Assembly: GCA_001579985.1 (NCBI GenBank)
Contig: LRSR01011673.1
Coordinates: 1 to 21,793 of the forward strand
Direction of reading: 5' to 3'
DNA length: 21,793 nt
DNA from: Hypsibius dujardini
Lineage: Eukaryota; Tardigrada; Eutardigrada; Parachela; Hypsibiidae
Position 1 is the first letter of the stretch. Each line of letters starts with the position of its first letter. The notes below the pieces were generated by a model that worked only from the letters and a program-made list of their open reading frames with translations, did no database searches and was not told the origin of the DNA. Below, piece after piece: positions 9,201-14,305 of this stretch. A program made the translations under genes and the position numbers.

Positions 9201-10615
9201 AATATCAGAAGGAACCTCGAGATCAGCGTTATTTTAGGGCGTGGTCTGGTAAGAATCGTCTAACATACCAGTAACATTTTTTGGGTCTGGCATCTGACAC
9301 GGACTATGAACGTAACATAAATGACGCAAACAGTCCGTCTCCCCTTTTTGCCATAGTTGTTGTATTGATGACCGGCTACGAATTTATCTCATAATTAATT
9401 GTCCCACCTACCAATCCGTCCAGTCAGGTGGGGAAGGGAATGGTCAAGCTGTATGTGCCTTTTCATCTTTCGGTCTAAGTTTTTGGCTTATGATATGTAT
9501 GTCTCAGTCTCTATCCTGCTGATTGCCTGGCTGTCACTAGCTATAACTTACCCGCGGCAGCGTTCTGCATTAAATGTGTCAAATGAGCCTCGTGCGCCGG
9601 CGACATGTTCTGCAGAATGATTCCACAAATCTCCTCCTGATTCACGCGTATCGCCACCCGGCATTCGCGCAAAAGATCCCGTAACTGATACTTGGCCGCT
9701 CGTCCGTCCTGCAGCAACGTCATCACCAGATCGACCTGACCAGTTTGCACCGCGAAGGTCAGAGCGCTATAACCGTCGTCATCCTTCAGCTGGCAGTTGC
9801 AGCGTGGGTCATTGACTAACACCTCCATCACCTGAACCCGTTCCGCCGTCGTTCGCTCTTCCGGACCCTCAAAAACAGCGGCCATGAGCGCCGTCACATT
9901 GGAGCTGCCGGACGTTTCGTTAACCTTAAGATCCCGTCGTTTGAGGAGCTCCTTGACAATCTTTGCTGAGGAAGTACAGGCCGCGAGGGTTAGGCCTGGC
10001 CGGTCTTGACAACGAGCGTTAACATCGCACCGCGAATTGCTGACGAGGTCTCGGACTGCCTCGTAGTTCCCGGAAATTATAGCCAGATGAATGGGTAAGA
10101 CTCCAGCTGTCGTGGCGATGATAGTGTTGGCATTCGTCATCTGGCGAAGGTTCCGCCGCTTCCGCGTGTCTTTGCTCCCGATGATGGCTTCAAACACCTC
10201 GTCTACAAATTAAGCTGTTTGATTGGCAATGAAATTATATATATGTATGGGTACGTATATAATTTGATTTTTGAATAACTGCTCAGATATTATAAATGTT
10301 GGTGAAAATGCACACTTTACACTGTATTTATGTGATCCGTCTCGTAATTGGACTTTTTGGTCAGAGTAATCAATGCTTCTGAAATTTCGGCAACACACTC
10401 CAATCTATTCTTCTCAGTTTCAATTTAAATGTACTTCATTTTCCCGTGCATGCTATTTACTTATCAATCTAAAATCGAAAGAATTTAGTTTAATTTCAAG
10501 TAATCGAACTTAGGGAAATCATTGCATATGCATAGTAAGAGATGAGCAAGTTTGCTTGACGAATGAAAACCCTTTGCAAACCTCGTGCAAACGCTGCGGA
10601 TTGTCGGTTTCCCAT
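2853..10615 (-). CDS. Ankyrin - Mind bomb SH3-repeat - protein kinase fusion protein (11 exons)
   Basis: Predicted 1116-residue protein. Exons, in order of transcription: 10615-10582, 10202-9552, 8493-8125, 8051-7806, 6891-6298, 5433-5182, 5073-4783, 4620-4374, 3675-3552, 3473-3354, 3275-2853. All introns are GT-AG; introns 1-7 are phase 1, intron 8 phase 2, introns 9-10 phase 0. The spliced length is 3351 nt, exactly divisible by three, with no internal stop. Domains: ankyrin repeats (about 45-185), six Mind bomb REP/SH3-like repeats (about 272-805), kinase (about 842-1116). Kinase landmarks: glycine loop GEGAFGAVYRG (851-861), AVK Lys871, alpha-C Glu890, catalytic loop HQD 967-969 with Lys971 and Asn974, DFG 988-990, APE 1022-1024, Asp1042. 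In Mind bomb E3 ligases REP precedes ANK and RING fingers follow; here the order differs and a kinase replaces RING. Role inferred only: a kinase whose targets are chosen by ANK and REP modules. The first exon is uncertain; the rest is well supported. Confidence 0.8.
3354..3473 (-). other. Exon 10: kinase alpha-E and catalytic loop (HQD)
   Basis: This exon encodes residues 937-976, SLTEAEKHEIALQVADVI, then YLHND and KVIHQDIKPSNVM. Asp969, Lys971 and Asn974 are in place, while the HRD arginine is Gln968. Acceptor GGATAG|AG, donor TTATG|GTAACT, phase 0 at both ends. Confidence 0.85.
3552..3675 (-). other. Exon 9: kinase alpha-C to hinge
   Basis: This exon encodes residues 895-936: SRLVHPHIVQFIGLALERL, then MYIVLKCITGFNLEEIVF. 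This is the HPNIV...G strand and the hinge of a kinase. The segment is too short to stand alone as an ORF; it was found by following splice sites. Acceptor TTATAG|T, donor AAATG|GTATTG. Confidence 0.85.
3676..4373 (-). other. Intron 8, inside the kinase domain
   Basis: This 698-bp intron separates the two halves of helix alpha-C. It includes a run of nine C at about 4328-4336 (plus strand). No coding content is seen. Confidence 0.6.
4374..4620 (-). other. Exon 8: kinase N-lobe, glycine loop and catalytic lysine
   Basis: This exon encodes residues 813-894. After a linker of about 30 residues come LSFEEKLGEGAFGAVYRGRW, then ATVCAVKHI with the ATP-anchoring Lys, and the start of helix alpha-C (DRIVQEAITH) with its Glu. 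Acceptor GCTCAG|AC is phase 1, the phase of all the REP exons, which ties this exon to the repeat array. Donor CACAG|GTACTG, phase 2. Confidence 0.88.
4783..5073 (-). other. Exon 7: Mind bomb repeat 6
   Basis: This exon encodes residues 716-812. It starts VVCHGNVEVAVGGVVRI, then ALQTAEFGGWSSS, and later ACVIQVHHD and FWINPLAVSV. It is closest to repeat 3 (VVCGDG..., LQTSQFGGW, CIIQVSDD, CWINPNAV), so the two probably arose by internal duplication. The segment between GGW and ACVIQ is the least conserved part. The donor G|GTATAG is acceptable and puts the join with the kinase exon in phase 1. Confidence 0.83.
5182..5433 (-). other. Exon 6: Mind bomb repeat 5
   Basis: This exon encodes residues 632-715. 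It has DNEGKVIRKGDTVTLLKDEG, LRQIGRGRWIDKLRTFLG (GGW as GRW), a REGDIVAV strand and a SFNPKATV end. It is a typical REP module with one Gly changed. Acceptor TTCACAG|AT, donor AAAG|GTACAC, phase 1 at both ends. Confidence 0.87.
5434..6297 (-). other. Intron 5
   Basis: This 864-bp AT-rich intron contains no coding segment that I recognise. A short palindrome (CATAACAT ... ATGTTATG) lies at about 6173-6195. Confidence 0.6.
6298..6891 (-). other. Exon 5: Mind bomb repeats 3 and 4
   Basis: This exon encodes residues 434-631 and holds two repeats. Repeat 3 begins VVCGDGQIVQVGDQVQI, with LQTSQFGGWTNRT and WINPNAVKL. Repeat 4 begins DSNGEVLQIGSVVSFI, with VRHLQAGRHWADENI (GGW replaced by RHW), a SDGDVGV strand and AVNPKAITLV. 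This is the only exon that carries a fused pair. Acceptor TTGTTTAG|TG, donor AGAG|GTAATG. Confidence 0.88.
6892..7805 (-). other. Intron 4, carrying an inverted-repeat element
   Basis: This 914-bp intron is dominated by a foldback element at 7123-7735. No coding segment is recognised in it. The open frame that continues upstream of exon 5 (to about 7126) lies before the TTGTTTAG acceptor and has no domain similarity. Confidence 0.6.
7123..7735. mobile_element. Foldback / MITE-like element with long inverted repeats
   Basis: The left arm 7123-7230 reappears inverted as the right arm 7604-7735. Shared blocks include CTCTCGATCG, ACATTGGGG, GGACT.GAAATC and GCGGTTTCAGAAA. The right arm carries an extra stretch of about 28 bases. 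The 370-bp core has no protein similarity I recognise. Long inverted arms around a non-coding core suggest a non-autonomous DNA transposon. No clear target-site duplication was found. Confidence 0.6.
7806..8051 (-). other. Exon 4: degenerate Mind bomb repeat 2
   Basis: This exon encodes residues 352-433. It opens with DGFSAVDKNGKLIKVGDTVA and ends with a SLAPSTIKLVDS strand that matches the NP..L end of other repeats. The GGW core is replaced by an Arg/Gln-rich stretch, so recognition rests on the exon's ends, its length and its phase. Acceptor TTTCAG|AT, donor CAG|GTGAGA. Confidence 0.75.
8125..8493 (-). other. Exon 3: spacer and Mind bomb repeat 1
   Basis: This exon encodes residues 229-351. 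After a spacer of about 45 residues comes the clearest repeat of the series: PKVGSVVSLLQD, VKRLQTDHGGWTDDMEEVMG, then a GIVTSV strand and a FTLNPDAVEL end. This is the GD.V.....VK.LQ..HGGW...M....G..G.V pattern of the Mind bomb REP (SH3-like) domain, which in Mind bomb binds Notch ligand tails. Donor AAAG|GTACTC, phase 1 at both ends. Confidence 0.88.
8494..9551 (-). other. Intron 2, with decayed simple repeats
   Basis: This 1058-bp intron lies between the ankyrin exon and the first Mind bomb repeat. It holds a degenerate tetranucleotide-like tract (about 8674-9085). I found no extra exon that keeps phase and resembles a known domain. Confidence 0.6.
8674..9085. repeat. Decayed tetranucleotide tracts
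   Basis: On the plus strand, 8674-8745 is a degenerate ACTAA/AACT series. It is followed by GACA-rich sequence (about 8765-8800), and 9000-9085 is rich in TCCG/TGTC words. The last has the same word type as the better preserved tract at 20607-20822. No exact array survives. Confidence 0.45.
9552..10202 (-). other. Exon 2: ankyrin repeats
   Basis: This exon encodes residues 12-228. About four ankyrin repeats are readable: one beginning GVLPIHLAIISGNYEAV, one with LTLAACTSSAKIVKELL, one with VTALMAAVFEG, a long insert and VMEVLVNDPRCN, and one with GYSALTFAVQTGQVDLVMTLL. A helical tail follows. The acceptor is TTTGTAG|AC and the donor is the strong G|GTAAGT at 9552/9551. Ankyrin repeats normally bind protein partners. 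Confidence 0.88.
10203..10581 (-). other. Intron 1 (if exon 1 is right)
   Basis: This 379-bp AT-rich stretch runs before the ankyrin exon and ends in a clear TTTGTAG acceptor. Nothing else is seen in it. Confidence 0.45.
10582..10615 (-). other. Candidate exon 1 of the fusion gene: start codon and myristoylation-like N-terminus
   Basis: Thirty-four bases encoding MGNRQSAAFAR plus the first base of the next codon, matching the phase needed by exon 2. The ATG has G at -3 and G at +4, and an in-frame TGA lies just upstream. Gly2 and Ser6 fit an N-myristoylation consensus. The donor GAG|GTTTGC is poor. A rival donor on the same strand, GACG|GTGAAT at about 10632, would also splice in phase to exon 2 but would need a further upstream exon that I cannot find. 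Confidence 0.4.
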
Positions 10616-11171
10616 TTCCCTGTAGATTCACCGTCTTCCAGGTAGTCTAAACTCCTACGGCAGGATTGCTATATCAAGGACATGCCTGTTTAAAAAGTAC
10701 GAAAGTTCTTGTTCCGTGGACCGTTTCGATTGTGGTAATAATCTGTATGTGATGCATCCAAGTTTGAGCTGGAAATCCGGTATCTCGGGTGAAAGATAAA
10801 ACAACAGACTTTGCAAACGACAAGGCGCTTGTAGTCCGTGGAGTTGGCAAATACCGCACGGCGGCGAGTAGAAAACACCCTCACCCTGTAGCAGCGTGCA
10901 TGTGGAAGTTTTTCTAATCACCGAATACCTTATTACGCCTCAATTTTCATTTTGCACGCGGTCTGCGAAAGTGTGGTAAGACCCGGGTGTTATCATCTCG
11001 CATGCCTGAACAATAGAGCCGATATGGACATGAAGATGGGCACACTAACCACCCACTATGTGTTAGAGGCATAAATTTTCGCCTGCTCACATTGATCAGA
11101 AGCATATTTTTACAGCAAATCATTCCAAAATCATCGCTTTTTTCACTGCCCAATCTGATCCTGTCAAAGCA
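10616..11171. promoter_or_regulatory. Divergent intergenic region between the kinase fusion gene and an Hsp70-like gene
   Basis: There are 556 bp between the two start codons, on opposite strands. The region probably contains both promoters and 5' UTRs. A two-unit heat-shock-element-like match, GAA-AG-TTC at 10701-10708, is present, with one more TTC at 10712 that is out of the 5-nt step. A full three-unit element is not seen. About 10690-10920 is open in all three minus frames but resembles no protein. Confidence 0.4.
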
Positions 11172-12776
11172 ATGTCGGCCGTCGGTATTGACTTCGGCAC
11201 TGCCAACATCGCGATGGCCGTCTGGCAGGACGGAGCATTCAGAATCCTGGAGGACACCCACGGCGAAGCGAGAAGTTCAACCTTCCTGGCATTTAAGGCA
11301 AACACCGGCGGTGGGGAGGTCGAGAAGATCTTCGCGGCCGAGGCCATACCACAATCCACCGTGGACTTCGGCAATACCTTCTTCGACATCAAGCAGTTCA
11401 TCGGACGGCCGGCGCCCAGGAAACGCGATGTGCTGTTTCCCACCTCTCATTATCGTTTCAACTTTTCCGGCAATCCTGGCGAGCCGATTGGCTTTAAATA
11501 TTCCACTTTAAGTGCGCGCGGTTCATCCATACCATCCATCTATCTATCCACATTGGAGGTCTGCAAAATCTGGATGCATCGCTCTAGGGAATTGTGGGAG
11601 CTATCACACATGGGAACGAACGAAGCGAGCGGAGCAGATGTAGCGCACCCGACCTGTGTGGTGACGTACCCATACTGGTGGAACGAGACACAGCGTTCCG
11701 TACTGAAGAATTCGGCTAAGCAAACTGGAATATTCCCCAAGGTCTTCCTGCTGAACGATCCGACGGCTGTTCTGTTCGGTGCGTTCCTGTTTTCGCTGCC
11801 CAGTACGATCCCTTATAATGTTGTGGTCGTTGACGTGGGCGCGAAGTCCTTAGCGGCAACCGTCTTTCAAACAAACGGACGAACAGGCTCCATGGAGGAA
11901 CGAAGTTTCCATGTGCTGGACTGCGGGACGACGCGACTGGATTATCTCCTCATACGGCACTGCTTAGACCAGTTCGAGGCACAGCACGAACGAAGGTTCC
12001 AGTACACTGCGGCAGCCATTCATCGCCTGCACTTAGCTTGTAAAGAAGCGAAGGAGAGACTCTTGACTCAGCGGTCAAATAACATCTCCGTAGATGACTT
12101 CACGGACGAGAAGGATCTACTAGTCGTGATGAACCAAAAGACCTTCGAAACCTTCACCGTGCCGTACGCGAACAAGGTGGTATCGTTAATAAATCACGCT
12201 TTAAACCAAGCCTTCCCACGGGGACCTCCGGAAGATTATGAGATTTTACTTGTCGGACAAGCTTCGCGCATGGCGGCGGTGCAACAAGGCGTGAAAAGAG
12301 AGTTCGGCGATCATGTCAACGCGAGTGTTCTGCTATCGGCCGATCGCGCCGCCGTCCACGGAGCGGCCGCGGTGGCGATGATTTTGGAGGTGGCGCCGGT
12401 TCTCGGTCGACTGAAGCTCTCCCAGCACTATCGTCCGTTGTGCGAGATTCTTCGGACCCACGGTTCCGCTGAGAAAGCCCGAAATGACCTATTGGCATAC
12501 GGAAAGGCGCAATTAAGACCCTCAGTACCACCAAAGCCGCTGAGCCTTCCGGAAAAATCCAATCGACAATCCGTAGGTCTCGGTAAACAGCGAACCGCAC
12601 CAGGTATCCCAGTGTCCAACAAAAGTGTTCACTCGTCAAGGATGGAGTCCAGCAAGAGCTCACAGGACATGGAGCTGGAGGAACGACCCGTTTCTGCATC
12701 GTCGCATGCTCCGTCATTCGACCAGAGAATACTTCCTAGTCATTTGGGGCAAAACAGGTCGGACACGCGAGCGTAA
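11172..12776 (+). CDS. Divergent Hsp70-like protein, nucleotide-binding domain only, Ser-rich tail
   Basis: 534 residues, intronless. The actin/Hsp70 ATPase fold is readable over about 1-405: phosphate-1 VGIDFGTANIAMAVW (4-18), catalytic-lysine segment FFDIKQFIGR (Lys74), VVTYPYWWNETQR, LLNDPTAV (193-200; Asp replaces the canonical Glu), VVVVDVGAKS (phosphate-2, where canonical DLGGGT is lost), ILLVGQASRMAAVQ (adenosine loop with GG changed to GQ) and AAVHGAAAVA. The interdomain linker and substrate-binding domain of a true Hsp70 are absent. Instead a short helical segment follows (LKLSQHYRPL to LLAYGKAQL, 415-448), then a Ser/Pro-rich tail. ATPase activity is doubtful but not excluded. The start at 11172 gives the phosphate-1 loop at the very N-terminus, as in the paralogue at 14306. 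Neighbour: divergent from the kinase fusion gene. Confidence 0.88.
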   Translation: MSAVGIDFGTANIAMAVWQDGAFRILEDTHGEARSSTFLAFKANTGGGEVEKIFAAEAIPQSTVDFGNTFFDIKQFIGRPAPRKRDVLFPTSHYRFNFSGNPGEPIGFKYSTLSARGSSIPSIYLSTLEVCKIWMHRSRELWELSHMGTNEASGADVAHPTCVVTYPYWWNETQRSVLKNSAKQTGIFPKVFLLNDPTAVLFGAFLFSLPSTIPYNVVVVDVGAKSLAATVFQTNGRTGSMEERSFHVLDCGTTRLDYLLIRHCLDQFEAQHERRFQYTAAAIHRLHLACKEAKERLLTQRSNNISVDDFTDEKDLLVVMNQKTFETFTVPYANKVVSLINHALNQAFPRGPPEDYEILLVGQASRMAAVQQGVKREFGDHVNASVLLSADRAAVHGAAAVAMILEVAPVLGRLKLSQHYRPLCEILRTHGSAEKARNDLLAYGKAQLRPSVPPKPLSLPEKSNRQSVGLGKQRTAPGIPVSNKSVHSSRMESSKSSQDMELEERPVSASSHAPSFDQRILPSHLGQNRSDTRA

Positions 12777-13002
12777 CATGTGGACTATAAGGGAAAAGGA
12801 ACGTTATTAACGAGAATCAATGGTTTCTTTAATGCCTTAAAATTCAAAGTGGACCCCAAAGTAGTACCAGTCCAATGAACAGAAGAACACTTTACGATTA
12901 GCGCTGTTTTAACGCTTTATCACCCGAAGAATTGCCAGTTCAAATCCCATTCACTCTGACGGCGCCCATAAACATAGTCATTAAAAGAAAGCATGTAAGG
13001 CA

Positions 13003-13032
13003 CTGCATTTTCGGGGGTGCCCCGAAATGCAG
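13003..13032. repeat. Strong hairpin
   Basis: CTGCATTTTCGGGG (13003-13016) and CCCCGAAATGCAG (13020-13032) are inverse complements around a 3-nt loop, with a single bulged T. Function is unknown. It could be the tip of a mobile element or an RNA hairpin. Confidence 0.7.
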
Positions 13033-13088
13033 GGACGGGGTAGCATCAAATTCTACGCGGCACATAGTTTTGGTACCTCCCGGAAAAC

Positions 13089-13139
13089 ACTATCAGAAAT
13101 ACGGTTACAATCGATAACGGTTACATTTACTATCAGAAA
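13089..13139. repeat. Nested short direct repeats
   Basis: ACTATCAGAAA occurs at 13089 and 13129, and ACGGTTACA occurs between them at 13101 and 13117, around an ATCGAT. It may be a protein-binding cluster or a small tandem duplication. Confidence 0.5.
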
Positions 13140-13444
13140 CACCATTTTTATGTTGCGTAACGAAGCAACTTGTAACCCTTTTGAGTCCCTGATATAAGGG
13201 TGACCAAACGGAGTACCACTTATGACACCAATTTTATTGGGATTCAGAAGTTTTCACGTTCAATTTGAAACGTCAGGAAATGGAGAAAAACTTATCGATT
13301 TCAATAGTCTTGTTAAGCACAGAGTTTAAAAATACGTGAAGTGTTGGTAAAGGACGAATACAATGTCAGTTGACGATTGATCAGTCGTTTTGGAAGTCAA
13401 AGTATCTTACTCACTATGAAATTCATTGCTACATTTATTGTAAG

Positions 13445-13515
13445 TTCCTAGTAGCTCAGCGGTTTGCGCTCTAGCTCACGTGGCAAGGGCGGCGGTTTAA
13501 TTCCTGAACGAGTAT
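13445..13515 (+). repeat. tRNA-like relic, possibly the head of a SINE
   Basis: TAGCTCAGCGG matches a pol III A box, and GGTTTAATTCC matches a B box with one mismatch about 40 bp later. Between them CTAGC and GCAAG can form four of five pairs of an anticodon stem around TCACGTG, but U33 is C. The acceptor and T stems do not pair well, so this is not a working tRNA gene. Confidence 0.4.
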
Positions 13516-14305
13516 CTTCTTCCATTATTGTTTTCTCACCCCTTGAGGCCGGTTGGTCATGTCCAATGATGTCAAATCATTTTGTGGTCACGAAGGAAAC
13601 ATTTAGGAAAGACTGACCATTGGTCAGCGAAGTGCAGCTCAGTCCAGAACTGTACCTGTTCTTGCATCCCATTTTGGGCGTGAATTATGGATTCATTTTG
13701 TTTGGACAAAAAGATAGACCGCCAAATTGTAAGGTATTGTGGTACCGTTTCTCGAACCAAAGGATTTCAATTAAAATTTGAATTACTATCATTTTTTCGC
13801 TAGAGGGTGCAAGCACGAGACCTCCCGGTTTCGGTCTCTTTGGCTGCCAAGGTGGTATGAGTACAGTAGATGGTCGAATGATTTTTAGGCGAGTGTGTTT
13901 CAGAACAGCTCATAAATTAGTTCTGCAGTTCCCAACTTAGAGAACACGATAGTCGTCCAAATGATCCTTTAATAGATTTCAGCCAAAGCTGGCTTATAAC
14001 ATTAGACTATCTAAATGCCTACGCGATTAGACTATATGTCGCCCTCCAGCATTAATATGCTAAAAGCCCTTAGTGTTGCATTTGGATGTGGCCTCGTTGT
14101 GTAGGCACAGTTCCCTGTTGCGAAAGGGTGCTAATCTTTTCACAGGCCTTGAGCGATTAGATACCGACGCCGGCGCGTTCTACTGTAATTTTCTTCGACA
14201 TCGCAAGCCCCACAAAATTGGGCTAGTTACGCGACGCTGTTTGTGTTGCTTTACACCGGAATGACTGTGGAATAATAAGTATTAGTACTTGTGTGCAACT
14301 CCTAA

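Larger units (their letters stand above)
12777..14305. other. Intergenic region between the two Hsp70-like genes
   Basis: 1.5 kb without a supportable gene. It contains a strong hairpin (13003-13032), nested short direct repeats (13089-13139) and a tRNA-like relic (13445-13515). The promoter of the downstream Hsp70-like gene should lie near its right end; I see no clear TATA box or heat-shock element. Confidence 0.5.

Noticed and set aside
10701-10708. Heat-shock element controlling both divergent genes
   Set aside because: Only two units are in register; a working element normally needs three or more. Kept as a weak note only.
10655-10921. Three overlapping open frames on the minus strand before the ankyrin exon
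   Set aside because: None resembles a domain and none contains a plausible start codon in phase with exon 2. All three frames being open over a short stretch is not evidence for any of them. One strong donor (CAGG|GTGAGG near 10890) is present but has no readable exon before it.
13445-13515. Functional tRNA gene
   Set aside because: Acceptor and T stems do not pair, and position 33 is C instead of U.
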